Of a stretch of 21,869 nucleotides of DNA, positions 8,141-14,984 are shown piece by piece. How positions within the stretch are numbered: the stretch's first letter is position 1; every line of letters begins with the position of its first letter. Made by a program: the position numbers and the translations under genes. Source of the stretch: an uncultured Eubacteriales bacterium (GTDB lineage: Bacteria; Bacillota; Clostridia; Christensenellales; UBA1242). The stretch is taken from NCBI GenBank assembly GCA_949096025.1, contig CARXKP010000017.1:1-21869 (forward strand). The letters run 5' to 3'. The notes below the pieces were generated by a model. It did not search any database and was not told the DNA's origin. It saw only the letters and a list, made by a program, of their open reading frames with translations.

Positions 8141-8169
8141 ATATTACAAACTTAAACTTTAATTGTCAA
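8141..8169 (-). promoter_or_regulatory. Promoter of the 106-aa membrane protein gene
   Basis: Perfect TTGACA at 8169-8164, a 17-nt spacer and TAATAT at 8146-8141, giving a leader of about 14 nt with the AAGGAGG ribosome site. Confidence 0.7.
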
Positions 8170-8203
8170 ATATTTTTATAAAAATTATTGCATATCAAGA
8201 AAT

Positions 8204-8229
8204 TTGATTTTTATTTCCCTTAAAATCAA
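8204..8229 (-). terminator. Possible weak terminator after the ZIP gene
   Basis: TTGATTTT (8229-8222) pairs with AAAATCAA (8211-8204) just after the ZIP stop. The stem is almost entirely A-T, the loop is 10 nt and no long U-run follows, so it is only a weak candidate. Confidence 0.3.
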
Positions 8230-8231
8230 CT

Positions 8232-9005
8232 TTAACCAAACACTATATCTAGAATCATCATTACTACAAAACCTATAATCATTCCCCAGCCAGCGACTGA
8301 AGACTTATGACTGCTTTTTGCCTCAGGTAACATTTCTTCAGCAACCACAAAAAGCATTGATCCTGCAGCAAATGAAAGAAGCCAAGGCATTATTCCAGTA
8401 AGAGTTGAAGAAATAAAAATTCCAACTACCGCCATAATAGGCTCAACTATACTACTTGCTAAACTATATAAAAATGCTTTTTTATTACTATTAAATTTTT
8501 CCTTTAAAGGAAAACTTATTGCACTTGTTTCTGGAAAATTTTGTATTCCAATACCTATAACAAACCAAAGTGCTGAATAACCTGTCACCCCTCCAGATAC
8601 AAAAGCATTACCAAGAGCAAGTCCTGCAGCGAGTCCTTCTGGAATATTATGTATGGTGACGGCTAAAAATAATTTTGAAGTTTTAGCGAACTCATTACTA
8701 GATGTATTATTATTTATACATTTGGGAACAAGTTTATCCATTAAAACCAAAAACAAAGTACCAAGTATCATTCCCACTGCCGCAGGAATAAAATTTAACT
8801 TACCAAGATTTGAAGATTGCTCTATTGCAGGAAGAAGTAATGACCAAACTGAAGAAGCAATCATAATGCCTGAAGCAAAGCCGAGTAATATTCCATTAGC
8901 ACGCCCGCTTAAACTCTTTTTAAATATGAAAACTAACGCTCCGCCAAGCAAAGACATCAAAAACATAAATGAAATGCCAATTATTGCAATTAAAACACCA
9001 CTCAC
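8232..9005 (-). CDS. ZIP family divalent metal transporter (ZupT-like)
   Basis: A 257-aa polytopic membrane protein that should import zinc or other divalent metals. The TM4 metal motif HNIPEG is at 119-124 and the TM5 partner reads QNFPET at 155-160, both hallmark ZIP positions. About eight hydrophobic segments fit the family, as do the small-residue helices at the N-terminus (LMSLLGGALVFIF). The loop before TM4 is short and lacks the usual His cluster. The start is GTG 9005 (AGGAG at optimal distance; no ATG fits as well). A TATAAT lies 23 nt upstream. Metal specificity cannot be read from sequence. Confidence 0.92.
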   Translation of the reverse strand: MSGVLIAIIGISFMFLMSLLGGALVFIFKKSLSGRANGILLGFASGIMIASSVWSLLLPAIEQSSNLGKLNFIPAAVGMILGTLFLVLMDKLVPKCINNNTSSNEFAKTSKLFLAVTIHNIPEGLAAGLALGNAFVSGGVTGYSALWFVIGIGIQNFPETSAISFPLKEKFNSNKKAFLYSLASSIVEPIMAVVGIFISSTLTGIMPWLLSFAAGSMLFVVAEEMLPEAKSSHKSSVAGWGMIIGFVVMMILDIVFG

Positions 9006-9028
9006 TTTTTCTCCTGTATACTTTCCCT

Positions 9029-9058
9029 ATTATACAATATATAATTCGCAGACTTGAA
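9029..9058 (-). promoter_or_regulatory. Probable ZIP gene promoter
   Basis: Perfect TATAAT at 9034-9029 with a poor -35 (TTCAAG at 9058-9053, 18-nt spacer). The weak -35 might mean activator dependence, but no operator was recognised. Confidence 0.45.
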
Positions 9059-9062
9059 TGTT

Positions 9063-9089
9063 ACAAAAAAAGCAGAAGAAATCTTCTGC
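9063..9089 (-). terminator. rnhB terminator
   Basis: GCAGAAG (9089-9083), loop ATTT and CTTCTGC (9078-9072), followed by a T-run of about eight. This is a classical intrinsic terminator on the minus strand. Confidence 0.88.
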
Positions 9090-9110
9090 CATTATTTAAT
9101 AATAGAATAA

Positions 9111-9701
9111 TTATCCTACCTTAAAATTTTTAATAAAACTATCTCTATGTATCTCACTTTTTCCATATTTCTTCAGTGCTTCTATATGGCTTTTAGTTCC
9201 ATATCCCTTATGTTTTTTAAAGCCATATTCAGGATATTTTTTATCAAGTTTTTCCATTAATCTATCTCTATAAACTTTAGCAAGTATTGAAGCGGCGGCT
9301 ATATTGTAAGATAATGTATCACCCTTTATAATGCTCTCTTGTGGTAAGCAAGTATCTATATTAACCGCATCAATAAGTACAATATCAGGAGTTATATTTA
9401 ATCCCTCAACAGCCTCTTTCATTCCTTTCCTTGTAGACTGAAGTATGTTTATTTCGTCTATTGTTTTGTGGTCAACTTCAACAATTTTATAACTTATCGC
9501 CTTTTCAATAATCTTATCATATAGCACATCTCGCTTTTTGGCAGATAGTTTTTTACTGTCATTTATTCCTTCAATTATTTTGTCTTCATCAAGTGGCATA
9601 ATAACGCAGGCACAAACCACAGGACCAGCAAGCGGACCTCTTCCTGCCTCATCTATTCCCGCAATCAATTTCCCTTGATATTTTTTTTCATAATCTAACA
9701 T
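9111..9701 (-). CDS. rnhB: Ribonuclease HII
   Basis: Removes RNA primers and misinserted ribonucleotides from RNA-DNA hybrids. AGIDEAGRGPLAGPVV supplies the first two catalytic acids (D17, E18 from the chosen start), LIDAVNID the third near 111, and AASILAKVYRDR the fourth near 143; the C-terminal HKGYGTKSH is a strong RNase HII signature. In-frame ATGs also exist at 9746 and 9713. ATG 9701 is chosen because GAGG lies 6 nt before it and because the upstream codons are hydrophobic, non-conserved and overlap the promoter. From 9701 the protein is 196 aa, typical for the family. Confidence 0.94.
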   Translation of the reverse strand: MLDYEKKYQGKLIAGIDEAGRGPLAGPVVCACVIMPLDEDKIIEGINDSKKLSAKKRDVLYDKIIEKAISYKIVEVDHKTIDEINILQSTRKGMKEAVEGLNITPDIVLIDAVNIDTCLPQESIIKGDTLSYNIAAASILAKVYRDRLMEKLDKKYPEYGFKKHKGYGTKSHIEALKKYGKSEIHRDSFIKNFKVG

Positions 9702-9729
9702 AATTTGCCTCATTAAAATTGTAATAAAA

Positions 9730-9758
9730 ATTATAAAATTAAGCAAGAAGATTGTCTA
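9730..9758 (-). promoter_or_regulatory. rnhB promoter
   Basis: TAGACA at 9758-9753, a 17-nt spacer and a perfect TATAAT at 9735-9730, just after the metK stop codon. No terminator hairpin separates metK from it, so read-through from metK is also possible. Confidence 0.55.
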
Positions 9759-9768
9759 TTTATTTAAA

Positions 9769-10854
9769 TTAATTTTTAATTTTTTCCCAAGAAAATTCTT
9801 CTCTTCCAAAATGACCAAATGAGGCAGTTTTTTTATAAATAGGTTTTAAAAGGTCTAGTTCTTTAATAATATTATCAAGACTAAAATCAAAGTTATTAAA
9901 TACATAACTTTCAATTTCACTAAGCGGAACTTTATTTGTTCCAAAGCATTCAATATATATTGCAACTGGCTTAGCAAGACCTATTGAAAATCCTATTTGA
10001 ATTTCGCATTTATCGGCAAGATTATGAGCGACAACATTCTTAGCGATGTAGCGAGCATAATATGCTCCAGACCTATCAACTTTCGTTGCATTTTTAGAAC
10101 TAAAACAGCCACCACCTACTCTGCCAACCCCTCCATAAGTGTCAACAACTATTTTTCTTCCTACACATCCGCTGTCACTAAAACTTCCCCAAATTGTGAA
10201 TTTTCCACTTGGATTTATTAAAATTTTGCTGTTTTTTACATAAAAACTTGAATATTCCTGCAAAATTGGCTTTAAAACCTCTTTTTCTATTATCTCTTTA
10301 ACTTCCTGCCATTGAATTTTAGCACTATGTGAAACACTTATAATAATACAATCAAACTGTACTGGTTTATCGTCCTCATAAAGTATAGAAACCTGCGTTT
10401 TAGCATCAGCAAAAAAGTCCTCTCCTTTTCTTCTGAACTCATCATATTTTTTCATAAGTTTATGTGCAACCATTATAGGCATAGGCATAAGTTCTTTAGT
10501 TTCATTGCAAGCATAGCCATAGACCATTCCTTGATCATTTGCACATAACTGTTTTTTTACCACCGCTTGATATATATCTGGACTTTGCTGGCTAATCTCC
10601 TTGGTAATAATAAAGTCGTTTTTATAACCTATTTCTTTAAGTACATCTTTTGCAATCTTTTCATAGTCAAGATTTGCTTTAGTAGTTGCCTCTCCATAGA
10701 GAAATAATTTGTCATTTTTAATAGCACACTCCACTGCCATTTGACTATCTTTGTCAACTTTTAATGCTTCGTCAAGTATAGCATCTGCTATAATATCACA
10801 GGTCTTATCTGGATGACCTACACTCACACTTTCACTTGTAATTACTTTTTTCAT
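9769..10854 (-). CDS. metK: S-adenosylmethionine synthetase (divergent, 361 aa)
   Basis: Makes SAM from methionine and ATP. Catalytic positions known from E. coli are present: GHPDK (His14, Asp16), the NDQG Asp, FADAKTQV Lys, the Asp of SFSDSG, GRK, VDTYGG, then SSKNATKVDR with both Lys and the Asp. The surrounding loops are unusual: the common GGGAFSGKD reads GGGCFSSKN, GDQG reads NDQG, and GPxGDxGLTGRK reads GSFSDSGCVGRK. It is 20-30 residues shorter than typical. I infer an active enzyme of a divergent branch. AAGGAGAG precedes ATG 10854. The leader carries a SAM riboswitch, so the gene should be repressed when SAM is plentiful. Confidence 0.95.
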   Translation of the reverse strand: MKKVITSESVSVGHPDKTCDIIADAILDEALKVDKDSQMAVECAIKNDKLFLYGEATTKANLDYEKIAKDVLKEIGYKNDFIITKEISQQSPDIYQAVVKKQLCANDQGMVYGYACNETKELMPMPIMVAHKLMKKYDEFRRKGEDFFADAKTQVSILYEDDKPVQFDCIIISVSHSAKIQWQEVKEIIEKEVLKPILQEYSSFYVKNSKILINPSGKFTIWGSFSDSGCVGRKIVVDTYGGVGRVGGGCFSSKNATKVDRSGAYYARYIAKNVVAHNLADKCEIQIGFSIGLAKPVAIYIECFGTNKVPLSEIESYVFNNFDFSLDNIIKELDLLKPIYKKTASFGHFGREEFSWEKIKN

Positions 10855-10898
10855 TTTCTCTCCTTAAATTATTATGTAATTTTCCGCTAAAGAGTATG

Positions 10899-10927
10899 AA
10901 AAAAGCCCATCGAACCGACGGACTTTT
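10899..10927 (-). terminator. Riboswitch-controlled terminator of metK
   Basis: A 12-bp stem AAAAGUCCGUCG (10927-10916) / CGAUGGGCUUUU (10912-10901) with a GUU loop, two G-U pairs and a six-U tail. Its left arm is the partner of the riboswitch P1 3' strand. Confidence 0.9.
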
Positions 10928-11026
10928 GTTTCTATTTACTGCCATCGGTCAGCCTTTAGCACCTTGTCAATAAAGATAGGTTGCTGTGTGGTCAACGGGG
11001 CTGTCCCTCGCACACTCTTTATGGAT
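10928..11026 (-). promoter_or_regulatory. SAM-I clan (S-box) riboswitch aptamer, metK leader
   Basis: Minus-strand conserved blocks occur in S-box order: AAAGAG (J1/2), GAGGGA at 11009-11004, a CCCCGUUGACC loop, GCAACC at 10984-10979, and AAGGUGCUAA at 10965-10956. P1 is read as AUCCAU (11026-11021) with GAUGG (10946-10942). P3 closes with ACCU/AGGU. Only about 9 nt separate GGUGCUAA from the P1 3' strand, leaving no room for the usual P4 hairpin, so this may be the SAM-I/IV-like or a minimal variant. The P1 3' side ACCGAUGG (10949-10942) can instead pair with CCGUCGGU (10921-10914) of the terminator, giving the antiterminator. SAM binding should therefore turn metK off. The predicted transcript starts almost exactly at the P1 5' strand. 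Confidence 0.9.
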
Positions 11027-11032
11027 ATCATT

Positions 11033-11061
11033 ATTATATCATTTCTTTTATATAAAGTAAA
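11033..11061 (-). promoter_or_regulatory. metK promoter
   Basis: TTTACT at 11061-11056, a 17-nt spacer and a perfect TATAAT at 11038-11033. The -35 box touches the ASCH gene stop codon (11064-11062), and no terminator separates the genes, so ASCH read-through would enter the riboswitch. Confidence 0.7.
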
Positions 11062-11475
11062 CTAATTTTCAAATTTTAATTGTTCTAATTTAGGTTTTAC
11101 CACAATCCAGCCTGCACCATTGCTTCTTGGAACTTCAATTGGCTCAATTTCTTCAACATTTTCAAGCCATATAAGAGTACAATATTTTTTGTGCAAGGTA
11201 TCTTGCCAATCCTCGAATTTATCAGTTCCTATTTGCTTTCCGTACATAACCCTTATGTCTTCCACCTTATCCGGAGTAAGTTCAAATTGCATAACCTTCT
11301 TAGCTGTAGCAGTTGCAGTAACTGGACAACCTGTTCTTTTAAGTAAAATTTTATCCCCTGCTTGAACTTTATTAAAAGGAGCAGATCTATTCATAGACCA
11401 TCTGCTTTCAATCGTCTTTTCACCTCTAATAATCATATCAAAAAAAGGTTGTCTAAGTATTGCAATATGTTCCAC
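11062..11475 (-). CDS. ASCH domain protein
   Basis: A 137-aa protein with the ASCH/PUA-like fold. The opening HIAILRQPFFDMIIRGEKTI followed by ESRWS is the family signature, and the later GDKILLKRTG and WIVVKP strands fit. ASCH domains are proposed to bind RNA or modified nucleosides; some members hydrolyse N4-acetylcytidine, but those are shorter, so activity here is not assigned. The start is GTG 11475: the first Met codon in frame is far inside the conserved region, and GTG lies 6 nt after a perfect TATAAT. There is no Shine-Dalgarno, so a leaderless GTG-initiated mRNA is predicted. Confidence 0.88.
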   Translation of the reverse strand: MEHIAILRQPFFDMIIRGEKTIESRWSMNRSAPFNKVQAGDKILLKRTGCPVTATATAKKVMQFELTPDKVEDIRVMYGKQIGTDKFEDWQDTLHKKYCTLIWLENVEEIEPIEVPRSNGAGWIVVKPKLEQLKFEN

Positions 11476-11481
11476 AAAGTA

Positions 11482-11510
11482 ATTATATATTTTTTATATC
11501 AAATTTGCAA
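11482..11510 (-). promoter_or_regulatory. Leaderless promoter of the ASCH gene
   Basis: TTGCAA at 11510-11505, a 17-nt spacer and TATAAT at 11487-11482; the GTG start at 11475 follows after 6 nt (TACTTT). Confidence 0.75.
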
Positions 11511-11536
11511 GAAAATCAACAATTTCATTTTTATAA

Positions 11537-11565
11537 TTGCTAAAAAATAAATATTTTGTTATACT
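11537..11565 (+). promoter_or_regulatory. Promoter of the Na+/Ca2+ exchanger gene
   Basis: TTGCTA at 11537-11542, a 17-nt spacer and TATACT at 11560-11565 with an upstream TG (extended -10). It diverges from the ASCH promoter about 27 bp away. Confidence 0.7.
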
Positions 11566-11604
11566 AGCCTTGATTTTGATTAAAACTAATGCAAAGGATA
11601 AATT

Positions 11605-12609
11605 ATGGCAATATTTTTAAACATTTTATTTCTTATACTGGGAATGGTACTTCTTATTAAAGGCGCCGACTTTTTTGTAAGTGGAGCAAGTGCAGTTGCA
11701 AAAAGATTTAAAATTCCTTCTTTATTTATAGGTTTAACCATTGTTGCATTAGGGACAAGCCTCCCAGAACTCTCTGTCAGTCTTGCGGGTGCAATAAAGA
11801 AAAATGTTGATATGTCTGTTGGAAATATTGTAGGCTCTAACTTTATGAATTTGTTTCTAATATTTGGTATTTCGGCACTTATCCGTCCAACGCAAATCAA
11901 AAAGACAAGCAAAAAACTTGATTTCCCTTTTCTAATTGGTATAACCTTTCTTTTACTTTTGTTTAGTGTTGACACATATATCAATGGAGCAAATACAAAT
12001 ATAATAACTAGAACAGAAAGCATAATCCTTATTATAGTATTTTTGATTTATATGATGTTATCAATTTTTATTGCTAAAAAAGAACATCAACTTATGTTCG
12101 ATGCGCCACCACCTGAAAACGCAGAAAATCAAAAAAAGGCAGAAAAAGATTTAAAAATATGGCAAATTGTTCTTTTTATTATTTTAGGACTTGGAGCAGT
12201 TGTATTTGGTGCTGAATGCGTTTCAACTACCGCACAATTCCTTGCTAAAAAGATTGGAATGAGTGACACTCTTGTTGGCCTTACCATAGTTGCAATAGGC
12301 ACATCTCTTCCAGAACTTGCAACAAGCGTCATTGCTTCTGTTAAAGGTGAAACCGAACTTGCAGTTGGAAACTTAATAGGTTCAAGCATCTTTAACATTG
12401 CATTAATTTTAGGTTCAGTTGGACTTATAACCCCAATTAATGTTTCTTCTACAATTCTAATTGACACCTTAATTTTATTTGTTTTCACAACAATTTTTTC
12501 AGTTCTTTGTATGGCAAAGAAAAACATATCAAAATGGATGGGAGCATTATTTATATTTATGTATGTTGCTTATCTCATCTTCGCTATTGTAAGAAATTAT
12601 TGTTTTTAA
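11605..12609 (+). CDS. CaCA family calcium/sodium antiporter (YrbG-like)
   Basis: A 334-aa membrane antiporter. Two inverted halves each carry the alpha repeat: GLTIVALGTSLPELSVSL with SVGNIVGSNFMN near residues 43-90, and GLTIVAIGTSLPELATSV with AVGNLIGSSIFN near 225-270. The two GTSLPE stretches are the ion-binding core and are nearly identical here. A charged cytoplasmic loop (PPPENAENQKKAEKDLK) separates the halves. About ten hydrophobic helices are visible. AAAGGA lies 6 nt before ATG 11605. The gene is monocistronic. Whether it exports Ca2+ using Na+, H+ or K+ cannot be told. Confidence 0.94.
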   Translation: MAIFLNILFLILGMVLLIKGADFFVSGASAVAKRFKIPSLFIGLTIVALGTSLPELSVSLAGAIKKNVDMSVGNIVGSNFMNLFLIFGISALIRPTQIKKTSKKLDFPFLIGITFLLLLFSVDTYINGANTNIITRTESIILIIVFLIYMMLSIFIAKKEHQLMFDAPPPENAENQKKAEKDLKIWQIVLFIILGLGAVVFGAECVSTTAQFLAKKIGMSDTLVGLTIVAIGTSLPELATSVIASVKGETELAVGNLIGSSIFNIALILGSVGLITPINVSSTILIDTLILFVFTTIFSVLCMAKKNISKWMGALFIFMYVAYLIFAIVRNYCF

Positions 12610-12632
12610 ATAAAAAAATATAATTATAATTA

Positions 12633-12666
12633 AAAAGACAAGAAAGGTTAGTCCTTCTTGTCTTTT
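12633..12666. terminator. Bidirectional terminator shared by the exchanger and ppa genes
   Basis: A 12-bp perfect stem, AAAAGACAAGAA at 12633-12644 and TTCTTGTCTTTT at 12655-12666, bracketed by A/T runs. The right arm is also the last codons of ppa (LKDKKD). Confidence 0.85.
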
Positions 12667-13190
12667 AAAATTTCTGTTTTATATAACTCAAGTGCCTCTT
12701 CAATAATCTCTACTGCTCTTTCTCTGCCACCAAGTTCCTTAATTTCTACAGGTTTATTTTCAAGTTGTTTATATACCTTTAAAAAGTGCATAAGTTCTTC
12801 AAAGATATGAGCAGGAAGTTGTTTAATATCCTTATAACTATTATATTGAGGGTCACCATAAGGAATGGCTATGACCTTTTCATCCCTCTCATTTCTATCT
12901 GTCATAATAACAACGCCTATCGGATAGCATCTAACAAGGCATAATCTTTCAAGAGGTTGAGAGCAAAGCACAAACACATCAAGAGGGTCTTTATCTCCGC
13001 AATACGTAAGTGGAATAAAACCATAGTTCATAGGATAATGTGTACTTGTATAAAGCACCCTATCCATAATAAGGCAACCTGTTTCTTTATCTAGTTCGTA
13101 TTTAGTTTTATCTCCTTGTTGTATTTCAATACAAGCAATAAAATCATTTGACTTAACTCTGTCTTTGTTTATATCTTTCCAAATATTCAT
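12648..13190 (-). CDS. ppa: Inorganic pyrophosphatase (class I)
   Basis: Hydrolyses PPi to two phosphates using Mg2+. The 180-aa family-I enzyme has KYELDKETG, MDRVLYTSTHYPMNYGFIP and the signature DKDPLDV (D66, D68, D71), all conserved metal or substrate positions. The start ATG overlaps the GT2 stop as ATGA, with GGAGGG inside the end of that gene, so it is translationally coupled to the glycosyltransferase. It is the last gene of the GT/ABC exporter operon. Placement with lipid-carrier and sugar-transfer genes suggests it pulls PPi-releasing reactions forward, though it may serve the whole cell. Confidence 0.95.
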   Translation of the reverse strand: MNIWKDINKDRVKSNDFIACIEIQQGDKTKYELDKETGCLIMDRVLYTSTHYPMNYGFIPLTYCGDKDPLDVFVLCSQPLERLCLVRCYPIGVVIMTDRNERDEKVIAIPYGDPQYNSYKDIKQLPAHIFEELMHFLKVYKQLENKPVEIKELGGRERAVEIIEEALELYKTEILKDKKD

Positions 13191-14197
13191 TTTCCCTCCA
13201 ATCTTTTATTTCTATACTTTGTAAAAATATAGAAAGGTAGTGTTAGTTTTAATTTAAAAGTAACAAATAAAAGTTTAACTTGAAGCCAACTTTTATTAAT
13301 AAATACATTTTGGCTATAATTTTTAAACGCCTCTTTTACTTGTGGCAATTTTCTAAGACTTAAAAATATTTTTCTATAGTTTTTATAACCTTTCTTTTCT
13401 TTAAGCGATAAATTCATAATCTGAGCCATAATGGCTTTAATAAAAGTTCCATTTAATGATTTAATGTAACCCTTACCTACAAAATATCCTTCACAAAATT
13501 TATAAATTTCATCCCAGTAATCAAGTAATTCTTGTGTTTCTCTGTTTTTCGTATGCATTATGCTATTTAAATTTGTGTAATCATAATTGTATAATACATC
13601 TTTAATTACAAAGACATCTTTGCAATTCTTTAAATAATTAAGGTTAAAAAGGACATCTTCGCCTATTGTAATTTTTTTATCAAAACCACTAGTGATTTTA
13701 CTTTTTAAATAAAGTTTATTCCAAACATTATGTATTTGACGATTTTTAACTAATTCAAAAAAAGTACAATAATCTTCTTTCAAGTTATATTTTTTTTCCT
13801 CTTTATTTGAAAATTTTGTTTCAATTATTCCACTTTCTTTAAATCCGCTAATTACTAAATCTGAATTATCAATTCCTTCTAATAATCTCTCACAAGCATT
13901 CAATTCAAGATAATCATCACTATCTACAAATTGTATATACTCTCCTCTTGCCTCTTTAATGCCGATATTTCTTGCATTTGAAGCGCCCTCATTTTGGCTT
14001 AAATTTATAAGTTTTATTCTCTCATCCTTTTCAGCATAATTTTGACATATTGAAAGGGAATTATCTTGTGAGCAATCATTGACAAGAATAATCTCTAGAT
14101 TTTTATATGTTTGATTAATAACTGAAGAAAGAGTTCTATCTAAATATTTTTCGCAGTTATAAACTGGAATTATAATTGATATTTTTTTTTCAATCAT
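13187..14197 (-). CDS. GT2 family glycosyltransferase
   Basis: A 336-aa GT-A fold enzyme expected to add a sugar from a nucleotide donor at the cytoplasmic membrane face. It opens with ISIIIPVYNCEKYLDRTLSS. VNDCSQDNS holds the first donor-binding Asp (41), and FVDSDDYLE the metal-binding DxD (92-94). NEGASNARNIG is also typical. The C-terminal third is basic with aromatic stretches (FVTFKLKLTLPFYIF), possibly membrane-associated. It overlaps both neighbours by ATGA (TagH-like upstream, ppa downstream), so translation is tightly coupled. Donor and acceptor are unknown. Confidence 0.9.
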   Translation of the reverse strand: MIEKKISIIIPVYNCEKYLDRTLSSVINQTYKNLEIILVNDCSQDNSLSICQNYAEKDERIKLINLSQNEGASNARNIGIKEARGEYIQFVDSDDYLELNACERLLEGIDNSDLVISGFKESGIIETKFSNKEEKKYNLKEDYCTFFELVKNRQIHNVWNKLYLKSKITSGFDKKITIGEDVLFNLNYLKNCKDVFVIKDVLYNYDYTNLNSIMHTKNRETQELLDYWDEIYKFCEGYFVGKGYIKSLNGTFIKAIMAQIMNLSLKEKKGYKNYRKIFLSLRKLPQVKEAFKNYSQNVFINKSWLQVKLLFVTFKLKLTLPFYIFTKYRNKRLEGK

Positions 14198-14973
14198 ACT
14201 TTGCTCTCTCTTATAGCGTTGCAGTATTTTGTATACTCAGCAATCACTTCTTCCGCCGAGCCATACATTTCCATTTTATTATCTTTTATCCATAACGCCT
14301 TTTTGCAAAGTCTTTTTACCTCACTCATATTATGAGAAACATATAAAAGAGTTGTCCCCTCTTTAAGCATATCTTCAATCTTATCGTGACATTTTTTTCT
14401 AAAATTTATATCCCCAACACTTAGTACCTCGTCAACAAGCAAAATTTCTGGATGAACATCAACAGCGATGGCAAAACCAAGTCTTGCTAGCATACCTGAA
14501 GAAAAATTTTTAATTGGAGTATTCATAAAATCTTGAAGTTCTGAAAATTCAACAATAGAATCATACTTTTCCTTCATTTCTTTTTTAGAATAACCAAGCA
14601 CTGCTCCATTTAAAAATATATTCTCCTTTGCAGTAGATTCATTATCAAAGCCTGCACCAAGATTGATTAGTGGAGCAACCGAGCCACCTATTCTTATATC
14701 ACCAACTGTCGGTTCTAAAATACCTGCTACTGCTTTTAAAAGCGTAGTCTTTCCACTTCCGTTAAGTCCGATGAGAGCAAGAGATTCTCCTCTCTTAACC
14801 TCAAAGGAAATATCATTCAAAACCCAAAATTCTTGGTATCTTAACTTTCCTTTAAAAAGTCTGACAAAAAATTCTTTGAGAGTTTCCATCCTTTCTGTAG
14901 GTTTATTATATCTCAAACTAACATTTTCAACTTCTATAAGGTTTTCTGGATTATTTGTTTTTTGTAGATACAT
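14194..14973 (-). CDS. ABC exporter ATPase, polysaccharide/teichoic-acid type (TagH-like)
   Basis: A 259-aa ATPase that powers export of a lipid-linked glycopolymer with the neighbouring permease. Walker A is GLNGSGKTT at 69-77, the signature is FSSGM around 157-161 (SSG replacing the usual LSGG), Walker B is ILLVDE at 177-182, and the switch His is in YVSHN near 214. The N-terminal insert ETLKEFFVRLFKGK before the fold is typical of the TagH/Wzt subfamily. No C-terminal carbohydrate-binding domain is present. GGGAGAG precedes ATG 14973, 11 nt after the permease stop. Confidence 0.93.
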   Translation of the reverse strand: MYLQKTNNPENLIEVENVSLRYNKPTERMETLKEFFVRLFKGKLRYQEFWVLNDISFEVKRGESLALIGLNGSGKTTLLKAVAGILEPTVGDIRIGGSVAPLINLGAGFDNESTAKENIFLNGAVLGYSKKEMKEKYDSIVEFSELQDFMNTPIKNFSSGMLARLGFAIAVDVHPEILLVDEVLSVGDINFRKKCHDKIEDMLKEGTTLLYVSHNMSEVKRLCKKALWIKDNKMEMYGSAEEVIAEYTKYCNAIRESKV

Positions 14974-14984
14974 TACTCTCCCTT

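Noticed and set aside
10888..11040. metK leader as a T-box or tRNA-like element
   Set aside because: No T-box sequence (TGGNACCGCG); GAGGGA, GCAACC and AAGGUGCUAA identify the SAM clan.
11586..12527. Minus-strand frames opposite the exchanger gene
   Set aside because: Antisense of the alpha repeats; no ribosome site, and they conflict with a well-supported gene.
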